This document shows positions 1-8,197 of a DNA stretch of 32,673 nucleotides, piece after piece. The notes under the pieces are model-generated. The model was not told the origin of the DNA. It ran no database searches and saw nothing but the letters and a program-made list of their open reading frames with translations. A program made the translations under genes and the position numbers. This stretch comes from Bacilli bacterium (lineage in GTDB: Bacteria; Bacillota_I; Bacilli_A; RFN20; CAG-826). Where the stretch lies: positions 1-32,673 of the forward strand of contig JAKSVY010000012.1 of assembly GCA_024413875.1 (NCBI GenBank). The letters are read 5' to 3'. Positions within the stretch are counted from its first letter, which is position 1, and every line of letters starts with the position of its first letter.

Positions 1-2
1 GC

Positions 3-623
3 ACAGCTGATTGTGAAGGTAAATACATTAAGCAATCTGGTGGTCGTGGTCAATATGGTCACGTTTGGATCAAGTTTGAACCAAACCCAGGTAAAGGCTT
101 TGAATTCGTAGACGCAATCGTTGGTGGTTCTGTTCCACGTGAATACATCAAACCAACAGGTGATGGTCTCGAAGATTCTCTTAACAGAGGTTTAGTTGCT
201 GGCTTCCCAGTTATTGATATTAAGGCAACATTATTCGATGGTTCTTACCACGATGTTGACTCTTCTGAAGCTGCTTATAAAGTCGCTGCTTCATTAGCTC
301 TTAAGGAAGCTGCAAAGAAATGTGACCCAGTCATTCTTGAACCAATCATGAAAGTCGAAGTCACAGTTCCAGAACAATACTATGGTGATGTTATCGGTGA
401 TATCTCACGTAGACGTGGTGTTATGACAGGCGAATCTCAACGTGCAAACGCTAAGACAGTTGAAGCAGAAGTACCACTAGCAGAAATGTTCGGTTACGTT
501 ACAGATCTTCGTTCATTTACACAAGGTCGTGGTAACTACACAATGCAATTCTCACACTACGGTGAATGTCCAAGATACGTTCAAGACGAAATCATCAAAA
601 AGTCTGGAATGAGCAACAGATAA
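3..623 (+). CDS. fusA: Elongation factor G, C-terminal part (5' end outside window)
   Basis: The reading frame is open from the window edge and ends at TAA, giving about 206 residues of a protein that is normally about 690. The visible part covers EF-G domain IV, which starts near its conserved loop [10 protein letters not shown], and domain V, with the motif [12 protein letters not shown] followed by [11 protein letters not shown] is the cytoplasmic GTPase that drives translocation of tRNA and mRNA on the ribosome; its GTPase domain lies outside the window. It sits directly upstream of tuf, as in the usual str operon (rpsL-rpsG-fusA-tuf). Codons are biased to the C-ending and CGT forms typical of highly expressed genes here. 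The ATG at 348 is an internal methionine, not the start. Confidence 0.97.
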   Translation, partial: TADCEGKYIKQSGGRGQYGHVWIKFEPNPGKGFEFVDAIVGGSVPREYIKPTGDGLEDSLNRGLVAGFPVIDIKATLFDGSYHDVDSSEAAYKVAASLALKEAAKKCDPVILEPIMKVEVTVPEQYYGDVIGDISRRRGVMTGESQRANAKTVEAEVPLAEMFGYVTDLRSFTQGRGNYTMQFSHYGECPRYVQDEIIKKSGMSNR

Positions 624-645
624 TTCCAAATTAACACTTATTGTG

Positions 646-674
646 TTGATTTATATTGAAACTTGCTATATTAT
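646..674 (+). promoter_or_regulatory. Possible promoter upstream of tuf
   Basis: TTGATT (646-651) and TATTAT (669-674) are separated by 17 bp in the 100-bp gap between fusA and tuf. A small hairpin, AACAC/GTGTT with a 5-nt loop (633-647), overlaps its 5' edge but has no T tract. This would give tuf a supplementary promoter inside the str operon. The boxes are only moderate matches, so read-through from fusA may be the main source of transcript. Confidence 0.4.
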
Positions 675-723
675 GAATTCGTTGAATTTTTAAACGAAAC
701 AAACTTAAGGAGGAAATTCTAAC

Positions 724-1902
724 ATGGCAAAAGCAAAATTTGATAGAAGCAAACCACACTTAAACATTGGTACTATCGGTCACGTCGACCATGGTAAAAC
801 AACTTTAACTGCTGCTATCACAACTTACCTTGCTAAGCAAGGTGGTGCAGTCAAGAAAGCATACGACGAAATCGATGCTGCACCAGAAGAAAAGGCTCGT
901 GGTATTACAATTAACACAGCTCACATCGAATACGAAACAGCAAATCGTCACTATGCACACGTTGACTGTCCAGGGCACGCAGACTATGTTAAAAACATGA
1001 TTACAGGTGCTGCTCAAATGGATGGTGGTATCCTCGTTGTTGCTGCAACTGATGGTGTTATGCCACAAACACGTGAACACATCTTACTTGCACGTCAAGT
1101 TGGTGTTCCATACATTTGTGTCTTCTTAAATAAGTGTGACTTAGTTGATGACCCAGAATTAATCGACTTAGTCGAAATGGACGTTCGTGATCTCTTAAGC
1201 TCATACGGCTTCCCAGGAGACGAACTCCCAGTCGTACGTGGTTCTGCACGTGAAGCTTTAATGGGCGGCGACGATACATGCATTAAGGAATTAATGGATG
1301 CAGTCGATAGCTACTTCCCATTACCAACACACGATACAGATAAGCCATTCTTAATGCCAATCGAAGACGTTATGACAATTTCAGGACGTGGTACAGTTGT
1401 TACTGGCCGTGTCGAACGTGGTGTCATTAACCTCAACGCTGAAGCAGAAATCGTCGGTATCAAAGATACAGTTAAGACAGTTGTTACAGGTCTTGAAATG
1501 TTCCGTAAGACACTCGACTCAGCTATGCCAGGTGATAACATCGGTGCTTTACTCCGTGGTATCAACCGTGACCAAGTTGTTCGTGGTCAAGTTCTTGCAA
1601 AACCAGGATCAGTTACTCCACACACAAAGTTCACAGCTTCTGTCTACGTATTAAAGAAAGAAGAAGGTGGCCGTCACACAGCATTCGCTAACAACTACCG
1701 TCCACAATTCTACTTCCACACAACAGATATTACAGGTACAATCACACTTCCAGCAGGTGTCGAAATGGTTATGCCAGGTGATAACGTTGAATTAACTGTC
1801 GAATTAATCCACCCAGTCGCAATTGAAAAGGGAACAAAGTTCTCAATCCGTGAAGGTGGCCGTACAGTCGGTTCAGGTTCTGTTACAGAAATCTTAAAGT
1901 AA
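724..1902 (+). CDS. tuf: Elongation factor Tu
   Basis: EF-Tu is the cytoplasmic GTPase that delivers aminoacyl-tRNA to the ribosomal A site. The 392-residue product has the full set of G motifs: GHVDHGKT at residues 19-26, the switch region with [14 protein letters not shown], and NKCDLVDD. The beta-barrel domains II and III follow ([13 protein letters not shown], then [12 protein letters not shown] and the C-terminal GRTVGSG). Length fits the family (about 393-397). A strong Shine-Dalgarno AAGGAGG at 707-713, 10 nt before the ATG, fixes the start. It follows fusA by 100 bp and ends at a strong terminator, so it closes the str operon. Codon use is strongly biased, as expected for one of the most abundant proteins. 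Confidence 0.99.
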   Translation: MAKAKFDRSKPHLNIGTIGHVDHGKTTLTAAITTYLAKQGGAVKKAYDEIDAAPEEKARGITINTAHIEYETANRHYAHVDCPGHADYVKNMITGAAQMDGGILVVAATDGVMPQTREHILLARQVGVPYICVFLNKCDLVDDPELIDLVEMDVRDLLSSYGFPGDELPVVRGSAREALMGGDDTCIKELMDAVDSYFPLPTHDTDKPFLMPIEDVMTISGRGTVVTGRVERGVINLNAEAEIVGIKDTVKTVVTGLEMFRKTLDSAMPGDNIGALLRGINRDQVVRGQVLAKPGSVTPHTKFTASVYVLKKEEGGRHTAFANNYRPQFYFHTTDITGTITLPAGVEMVMPGDNVELTVELIHPVAIEKGTKFSIREGGRTVGSGSVTEILK

Positions 1903-1921
1903 TTTAACTTAATTACAAATT

Positions 1922-1950
1922 AAGCCTATCCATATGGATGGGCTTTTTTT
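1922..1950 (+). terminator. Rho-independent terminator after tuf
   Basis: A 9-bp stem (1923-1931 with 1936-1944, one T-G wobble) closes an ATAT loop and is followed by a run of seven T. It lies 20 nt past the tuf stop and ends the str operon. Confidence 0.93.
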
Positions 1951-1990
1951 ATTGTTTTATTTTTAATAAAAACAAAGTAAAATTAAAAGT

Positions 1991-3106
1991 ATGGAAGAAG
2001 CATTAAAACCAACTAAAGAAGCTCCACAAATAATTAACGTATTTCCAATTAGCAAAGGAAAACGTGTTTTACTCTTTTTAGCAGATTTCTTTATTTGCTT
2101 TATTATTTCTTTTGTTTTATATAATGTTGTAGCGTTCCCAACTTGGTATTCGATTATCAAATATGATGATATTCAAGAAAAGGCAAATGAAGCGGAGCGC
2201 AACAGAAACTCCATTTTATATCAATCAAATTTGATTTATTTTGAAGATTACTCAAGAAATCATGATGACATTAGTGAAGGCTTGAGTTATACATTTGATT
2301 TAATGATGAAAGAATATGTGTCTAGTGATTTAGTTAGAACACATGATGTGTTTTATACATATTACACAGTTAACAAAGATTCTATCAATGAATATGTAAA
2401 TGGATATTCGACATTTGGGGATAGTTTCTTTGATATTGATGAACTTAACGTTGTTACATTAAAACCTGCTTTAAAAGAGTTATTTTTGCCTATTTTAAGC
2501 GCGAAAGATGGTTTAAGTGAAGTTGGTACAAAAAAATACGAAGAAGTCTTTAATGATTTCTTTTTAACATTTTATTCAAGGGTAATGAATGAGTTAAATA
2601 AAAATGATCTAGTTGTTAACAATATTTCATATAAAGTTCAACAATTAGTTATTAATGACGCAAACAAGAAATTCGATTCAATGGTGTTGGGTTGTACATT
2701 TATAGCGTTCCTTTTGTCTATATTGTTGAATTATTTAGTTGTTCCTATGTTTAATCAGTATCACAAAACAATTGGAATGCTTATGATGAAAATACATCGA
2801 ATCAACATAGATTCTATGAAAATATTAAATAAACCTCAATGCGCTGGGCTATCTATTTATAATATTTTTACCCACATGGGATATTTATCATTAATTCCAA
2901 TAATTACAATTAATATCGAATATATATTTAATTTAACCTTAACTTTGTGGTTAGGTGTATCGTCTATTTTAATAGTGCTTGTTTCTTTGATAGTTTTATT
3001 ATTTAGTAAAACAAATCAATCACTTACCGATTCAATCACTCGTACAGCGTATATTTCAAATGACTCATTAGATGAAATTTTTAGATCGAGAGGATATTAT
3101 ATTTAG
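1991..3106 (+). CDS. RDD-like integral membrane protein (divergent)
   Basis: The 371-residue protein has a first membrane helix at about residues 24-48 that begins with the RDD-like pattern RVLLFLAD. A long polar segment of about 170 residues, predicted extracytoplasmic, follows. The C-terminal half holds further hydrophobic helices (about 233-252, 290-310, 315-338) with the RDD second-helix signature in degenerate form (TIGMLMMKIHRIN). Its neighbour at 3109 has the same layout and clearer RDD motifs, so the two look like diverged paralogues. The function of RDD proteins is mostly unknown; some are linked to ion or solute transport. There is no Shine-Dalgarno before the ATG; a weak TAAAAT box ends 7 nt upstream, compatible with a leaderless transcript. 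Stop is TAG. Confidence 0.72.
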   Translation: MEEALKPTKEAPQIINVFPISKGKRVLLFLADFFICFIISFVLYNVVAFPTWYSIIKYDDIQEKANEAERNRNSILYQSNLIYFEDYSRNHDDISEGLSYTFDLMMKEYVSSDLVRTHDVFYTYYTVNKDSINEYVNGYSTFGDSFFDIDELNVVTLKPALKELFLPILSAKDGLSEVGTKKYEEVFNDFFLTFYSRVMNELNKNDLVVNNISYKVQQLVINDANKKFDSMVLGCTFIAFLLSILLNYLVVPMFNQYHKTIGMLMMKIHRINIDSMKILNKPQCAGLSIYNIFTHMGYLSLIPIITINIEYIFNLTLTLWLGVSSILIVLVSLIVLLFSKTNQSLTDSITRTAYISNDSLDEIFRSRGYYI

Positions 3107-3108
3107 GT

Positions 3109-4182
3109 ATGGAAAGCAATATTGAACAAATTAATAAGCCTCTTGAGATTAACGAAACTGTTAAATCTTCAATTGAAATTAAGTATAAGCCAGCGAAGTT
3201 TTTTAGACGCGTAATGGCGAACTTATTAGATTTTTTGATCTTTGTTTTTGTTGCGTTTGCTTTATTTCTTGGCGCAAGAGCAATTACTATTAACACGAAT
3301 ACTTATAAAAATGCTTTTAATACTTATAGAGCAGAACAAATCCAATCTTGCTTATATGAGGATGATAAAACATCTTCTTATCCTGATGTGGTTACATACA
3401 TTGATAAAAATGGCAATTTTACACATGAAGGAAAACACTTGAAAAGTAAAAATGCGGTTGTAGGTTTTTACACTTATATTATTAATGAAAATGTTGGTAG
3501 TGAAGTAGTTGAAACCATTAAAAATGAATATGCGACTTATTTTAGTAATGAAAAACTTACGTATTCAGAAGACAATACTAAGTTTATCTCTTCAATTAGT
3601 TTTAATAATAATGAAGTGCTTATTGAAGAAAATAACGCGTGTTCTGCTGGAGATTTATTTTTTTATGAAAAAGTATATAAGCCTTTCATTTCCACAAAAC
3701 TCCTTGCGTTATTTGCAAATTATTCACCTGAATATAAGGAAAATATAACCAAGGTATCTAACCTTTTGGTTCTTATTGATGCTCCAATTTGCTATGTTGT
3801 AGCAGGCCTATTAGTGTATATTCTTCCACCTTTTGCAATTTTTAGAAGAGGAAGAATGACTTTTGGTAAAGTCTTATATCGCATCGCACTTGTTGATTCC
3901 CGCCTTTTAAACCTTACGTGGAAAAGAAGCTTAGCTCGTTTTTCGATATTTTTATTCGCGGAATTAATTTTATCTATTTTGACATTAGCCGTTCCGTTCA
4001 TAATTTCATTCTCAATGATGGCGTTTTCAAAGAAAAGACAAGGATTCCCTGATTATATGCTTGGATGTAGGGAAATCGATGCATCATCAAACAAGGTATA
4101 TTTCTCCCTTGAAGAAATTAATTTAAACAATATTAACCCTCATCATAAACCGGTAGATTTTAAACCAGAAAGGTCTCTATAA
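3109..4182 (+). CDS. RDD family membrane protein
   Basis: The 357-residue protein shows the RDD pattern at residues 25-45 (RRVMANLLDFLIF), where Arg and Asp start the first helix, and the second-half motif MTFGKVLYRIALVD near residue 250, typical of RDD domains (T-x-GK-x-x-x-x-I-x-x-V-D). A large insert of about 170 residues between helices one and two is predicted to face outward, an enlargement over the usual RDD domain of about 130 residues. It starts 2 nt after the upstream RDD-like gene, with GAGAGG about 15 nt before the ATG, and its stop overlaps the start of the next gene (TAATG). The three genes are therefore probably co-transcribed and may form one envelope module with the nucleotidase. 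Biochemical role unknown. Confidence 0.8.
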   Translation: MESNIEQINKPLEINETVKSSIEIKYKPAKFFRRVMANLLDFLIFVFVAFALFLGARAITINTNTYKNAFNTYRAEQIQSCLYEDDKTSSYPDVVTYIDKNGNFTHEGKHLKSKNAVVGFYTYIINENVGSEVVETIKNEYATYFSNEKLTYSEDNTKFISSISFNNNEVLIEENNACSAGDLFFYEKVYKPFISTKLLALFANYSPEYKENITKVSNLLVLIDAPICYVVAGLLVYILPPFAIFRRGRMTFGKVLYRIALVDSRLLNLTWKRSLARFSIFLFAELILSILTLAVPFIISFSMMAFSKKRQGFPDYMLGCREIDASSNKVYFSLEEINLNNINPHHKPVDFKPERSL

Positions 4183-5681
4183 TGAAACATTATCATTGCT
4201 TTTTACTATTACTTCCTATTCTTTTTGGAATTACAGGTTGTAAAAATCACGAGGACGCTGGACGTGAAGGCTTTTTAAACTTCTATGCTATCAATGATTA
4301 TCATGGAAGAATTAGTAGCAACGATCAACAAGGTGATATTGGTATTTCTAAAATATCTTCATTTTTGAATGAGCAAAAATTTAATCACGAATTAGAATAT
4401 GTTTTTCTTAATGCTGGTGATCTTTGGCAAGATACCTATGAATCAAATCAAAATAAAGGTGCTTGTTTAACCGAGGCTATGGAAGTAATGGGATGCGAGG
4501 CTATGGAACTTGGAAACCATGAATTTGACTGGGGTTTGGACACTATTAAAGAAAATAAATCAAATGCATCAAAATGCGAATACTTAGGGGCAAATATTTA
4601 TTATTTTGATAACTCTCTTGGTGTGCCAACAACACAAGCGAGCGACATCGCATCACCATATAAAATCATCGAAAGAAATGGCTTTAAAATCGGTGTAATA
4701 GGAATTATTGGAAAAGGGCAAATTACTTCGATAACATCATCAAATTGGGAGAATTTAACTTTTGTTGACCCATTAAGTATAGTGGAACGTTATTCAGATG
4801 AATTAAGAATAGAAAAACAATGTGATTTAGTCGTCCTTTTAGCCCATGCTTCAACAGGCGATTTGTCAGAAGGATTCTGCAATGAAGTTACTTCCATTAA
4901 TGAAGATACATCCAAACCATTTATTGATTGCTGTTTTACAGCACATACACACGTTTTGGAAAATAAAGAATACAATGGTGTTCCATTTGTTCAAGGTGGT
5001 TCTAAAGGTAAAAATGTATCTCATATTGAGTTTGATATGAGAAAGGATAAACCCGTTGTTACAAAGCATGAACAACTCACTGTTGAGGCAAAGAAAACCG
5101 ATAGAAATATCGACAAAATTGTAAATAAATACATCACCCGTTCTTTCAAAAAGATTAGAGATGAAAAGGTGTTTACAGTAGAGACAAAACAAATAATATC
5201 TACAGTTGATGCTGGCAGATTGCAAGCATACGCTACCTACGAATATTTAAAACACATTGAACAAGAAAAAAGTATTACCATTACAGCAGTATTCAATAAT
5301 GGAGGAAGAGATTCTGTTGATATCTCAGAAACATCAGGGGTTCTAACAAGAGAAATGATTTTCAATTTAACTCCGTTTACTAATAAGACCTATGTTGCAA
5401 AGGTGAGTGGAGCCAATATTCTTGTTGCAATGAGAAACTTTAGATATTTTGCTCCAGTTGCTCAAAAAATCGAACAAACTGAGCACTATTACATCGCGTG
5501 TATTGACTATGTTTTACTTCATAAAGACACAACGAGAAGATACGATAATTTCTCTTCCTACGATGGAAATCCAGTCTATATTGAGAACGTGTTTCCTGAT
5601 CAAATTATCACTTCAGTCTTCAAAGGAAAAACAGTAGAAAAAGCGTTTTTTTCTGATAAAAGATTTAATAATTTGTATTAA
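4182..5681 (+). CDS. UshA-like 5'-nucleotidase/metallophosphoesterase lipoprotein
   Basis: The product probably hydrolyses phosphate from nucleotides outside the membrane. A lipoprotein signal peptide ends in ITGC (lipid-attachment Cys20). The metallophosphoesterase domain follows: INDYHGRI (Asp39, His41), NAGD (Asp80), GNHEFDWG (Asn112, His113), LLAHAS (His222) and TAHTH (His255, His257), the dimetal ligands of the calcineurin-like fold in correct order. From about residue 330 a 5'-nucleotidase C-terminal domain contains NNGGRDS and the conserved GVLTREMIFNLTPF. At 499 residues it is near the UshA/YfkN single-module size. It overlaps the upstream RDD gene by 1 nt. Exact substrate (nucleotide, UDP-sugar, cyclic nucleotide) cannot be read from sequence. 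Its position just before the nuclease-transporter locus suggests a link to nucleic-acid salvage. Confidence 0.88.
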   Translation: MKHYHCFLLLLPILFGITGCKNHEDAGREGFLNFYAINDYHGRISSNDQQGDIGISKISSFLNEQKFNHELEYVFLNAGDLWQDTYESNQNKGACLTEAMEVMGCEAMELGNHEFDWGLDTIKENKSNASKCEYLGANIYYFDNSLGVPTTQASDIASPYKIIERNGFKIGVIGIIGKGQITSITSSNWENLTFVDPLSIVERYSDELRIEKQCDLVVLLAHASTGDLSEGFCNEVTSINEDTSKPFIDCCFTAHTHVLENKEYNGVPFVQGGSKGKNVSHIEFDMRKDKPVVTKHEQLTVEAKKTDRNIDKIVNKYITRSFKKIRDEKVFTVETKQIISTVDAGRLQAYATYEYLKHIEQEKSITITAVFNNGGRDSVDISETSGVLTREMIFNLTPFTNKTYVAKVSGANILVAMRNFRYFAPVAQKIEQTEHYYIACIDYVLLHKDTTRRYDNFSSYDGNPVYIENVFPDQIITSVFKGKTVEKAFFSDKRFNNLY

Positions 5682-5770
5682 CAAATGTAACATTTCTCGT
5701 ACAAAAATACAAAAATAGTCGAGTTTTTGCGCCGATATTTGATAAGGCGATAAGAACTTGGCTTTTCCTT

Positions 5771-5799
5771 TTGGAATGGCAGATGTGTTTTGATATAAT
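5771..5799 (+). promoter_or_regulatory. Promoter of the transporter operon
   Basis: TTGGAA (5771-5776), a 17-bp spacer and a perfect TATAAT (5794-5799) preceded by TG (extended -10, TGATATAAT). The expected start point near 5806 gives a leader of about 29 nt containing the Shine-Dalgarno AAGGAG (5820-5825) before the ATG at 5835. This is one of the best promoters in the window and marks the beginning of the 5835-12519 operon. No convincing terminator is seen between 5681 and this site. Confidence 0.82.
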
Positions 5800-5834
5800 T
5801 ACTTATGTAATAATCTTGTAAGGAGAGTGAATTT

Positions 5835-8180
5835 ATGAAACCAATCAGAATTCTAAGCTCAGTATCTGCTATTGCCCTTCTTGGGATTAGTGCATTTTCT
5901 TTAAACAATTTGAAAGCAAATAATGCTGTTGCTGGTAGAGTTAAAAATTCTCCAGCAGTTCGTAGTGCTGCTGACTATGGTTTTAGCGAAAGTGCAATCC
6001 AACCAGATAAGTTTTCGGTAGATATTCAACAATCTACTTCAACAAGTACAAGCCATTCATTCAGCATGAAGTTCTCTGCTGCTCTCACCGGTGTCGCAAC
6101 AACACTTGGTGATTTTGATGGCTTACTTAAAAATGTTTATATTGTTTCTGATGATCCAGAATGTCCATCAGATCAATCAATGAGTGATTTAGTTAGATAT
6201 GACTTTGATCCAGCTAAACCAGATTTAAGCGTTGTTGAAAAAGATTCAAATGGTAAAGCTATCATTAATGAAGATGGAACTTATAATTTTGTTCCTGATA
6301 AAAATGGTGTTACCCACGACTATAAGTTTAAAATCCCAACCTATGAAGGATATGTTTATAGAATTGAAGCTGGCGATGGACAAGAAACTGCAATTATTCC
6401 TAACTACATTACTCGTCAAGATAGATATAGAATTCACGTTACTGGTATTGGAAAAAATGTTTTCAATTATAAATCTGATAGTAATGGTAACGAATCAGAT
6501 TTCCTTAAAGGCCTTAAGAACGTTATTATTGGTGATAACGTAAAAACATTTAGTGATGATGCTTTTATTGGAACAAGTTCAAAAATTTCTAATTTAAACA
6601 TCTCTATTTGTGGTGATGAAGCAGGCCGCACATATGGAACGAATTGGCTTGGTGGTGCTAATGTTAATTACAATTATGATTTAACAACCTCAGGATTAAG
6701 CGAATCTGATGTTGCAGCACTTGAAAAAGTTTATTCGAATGATGTTTTAAGAAACGCAAATGGCGACATTTATTATTACGACAACAATGGTTATCGTGTT
6801 GATGAAGATGGTAACTATTTAACAAAGAGCGGAAAGATTGATACCACAAAAGAACCAATCACATATGCTCCTAAAACAGAAGTTGGGGCAACAATCCTTT
6901 CTTATGTTTCTACACAAGAGTTCTCATCAGATTCTACAATCGTATTCGGTGACTATGCTAACAATCGTCCAATGATTCTTGAGTATAGTGTTTCAAAAAA
7001 AGATGGTTCTTCTGAAACTCGTTACTATGAATTCCCTGAAAATAGGGCATTAGCAGGTATTGGTAAAAAGGCTGGACGTTCAAGCTGTAATGTTTACGCT
7101 GATTTCCATATTGGTGAAGGTGAAAAAGTCGATGCTTCATCAGTTGTTGTTAGAAACTTGTTTGAACAAAAAGATGGTTTTACTGATTTAACCCCTGATG
7201 ACGAGGTTGAATATAAAGCTAATCCAACTTCATCATTTAAAAAAGAATTCAATTTTTCTGATTTTGTTTCATACAGATATAAGTCAGTAAGACAATTTGG
7301 TGAATATACTTCATTTACAGTCAATGTTGATAAAGTTGCTGGTATTTACGAAGAAGTAAACCCAGTTTCATGGGCAGCATATAAATCAAAAGTAGAAAAC
7401 GGAACTATGAAGATTCGTTATTCTTTTGTCTCATTTAACAGTTCATCTTACGTTGTCACATTCGTTAATAAAGCTGGTGAATTAGTTACAAAAGAAGTTT
7501 TATTCAAAGAAAGTTCTGAAAAAGGACTTACTTTAGATTTCCATTTACTTGAAAGTGATAAAGGAAATTCTCTTACATTTTTACTTAAAAACAAATTGAT
7601 CGATAAAGATTTCACAGCTAAATCAGTTCGTAGATTAGAATTCAAATCTGTTTCGTTTAAGTTAGATTTAATGAGCACTAAGAGAGGCGCAACTCAAATC
7701 GTTACTAAATCAGGTGTAATTACACGTTTTGGTTATTTTGATATTCTTCCTGAAGTTTCTTCAACTCCAAAGATTTTCAATGCTGATACATGCGTTATCG
7801 TCGCATCTGCTGCGTATCTCTCTATCTATTTACTTGTAACATTTGGATATTATTTCTTTGCTAAAAACAAATATAAAAATGATGAATTTAGAAGAATGAA
7901 TTCCAAGAAATATTTTAAGAGAGCTGGTGTTGATTTAATCGGCTTAGGAATTATCTTCTATGCTTTATTGTTCATTGTATTAAGATTCGGATTCTTCAAT
8001 GTTGCGGTTATTGTTTATGACCCACTTGATCCGTTTGTAATTTTATTTGGTGTTGCCGCTATCATATCTATTGGAATCTACGCTAAGAGATTAGTTACAG
8101 AATTCAAGGTTATGAAAGAACGTAGAAAAGCAATGAAATTAAAATTAAATGAAGACGTCGCTGAAGACGGTACTAAATAA
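5835..8180 (+). CDS. Secreted, membrane-anchored protein with LRR_5-like motif, transporter-linked
   Basis: I do not recognise the 781-residue protein as a whole. A cleavable signal peptide covers about residues 1-33. A large extracytoplasmic part (about 36-650) follows; within it, GLKNVIIGDNVKTFSDDAF near residue 226-244 looks like a single BspA-type LRR_5 unit. Three hydrophobic helices close the protein (about 652-675, 698-725, 732-750), with a basic loop after the first and a basic tail of about 30 residues, so the predicted topology is N-out, C-in. It is the first gene after a strong promoter and the ABC ATPase starts 17 nt downstream, so it is co-expressed with the transporter and may be a membrane-embedded receptor or accessory subunit. 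The start is supported by AAGGAG 9 nt upstream. Alternative: an unrelated surface adhesin. Confidence 0.75.
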   Translation: MKPIRILSSVSAIALLGISAFSLNNLKANNAVAGRVKNSPAVRSAADYGFSESAIQPDKFSVDIQQSTSTSTSHSFSMKFSAALTGVATTLGDFDGLLKNVYIVSDDPECPSDQSMSDLVRYDFDPAKPDLSVVEKDSNGKAIINEDGTYNFVPDKNGVTHDYKFKIPTYEGYVYRIEAGDGQETAIIPNYITRQDRYRIHVTGIGKNVFNYKSDSNGNESDFLKGLKNVIIGDNVKTFSDDAFIGTSSKISNLNISICGDEAGRTYGTNWLGGANVNYNYDLTTSGLSESDVAALEKVYSNDVLRNANGDIYYYDNNGYRVDEDGNYLTKSGKIDTTKEPITYAPKTEVGATILSYVSTQEFSSDSTIVFGDYANNRPMILEYSVSKKDGSSETRYYEFPENRALAGIGKKAGRSSCNVYADFHIGEGEKVDASSVVVRNLFEQKDGFTDLTPDDEVEYKANPTSSFKKEFNFSDFVSYRYKSVRQFGEYTSFTVNVDKVAGIYEEVNPVSWAAYKSKVENGTMKIRYSFVSFNSSSYVVTFVNKAGELVTKEVLFKESSEKGLTLDFHLLESDKGNSLTFLLKNKLIDKDFTAKSVRRLEFKSVSFKLDLMSTKRGATQIVTKSGVITRFGYFDILPEVSSTPKIFNADTCVIVASAAYLSIYLLVTFGYYFFAKNKYKNDEFRRMNSKKYFKRAGVDLIGLGIIFYALLFIVLRFGFFNVAVIVYDPLDPFVILFGVAAIISIGIYAKRLVTEFKVMKERRKAMKLKLNEDVAEDGTK

Positions 8181-8197
8181 AAAGGAGAAATCTAGTT

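Noticed and set aside
633..651. Terminator between fusA and tuf
   Set aside because: The short AACAC/GTGTT hairpin has no T tract, and fusA-tuf co-transcription is the usual arrangement.
805..1565. Minus-strand open frames across tuf
   Set aside because: They lie antisense to a certain gene, lack ribosome binding sites and show no protein-like composition; they are shadows of the biased codon use.
5700..5770. Terminator between the nucleotidase and the transporter operon
   Set aside because: Only a 4-bp CGCC/GGCG pairing without a T tract was found, too weak to call.
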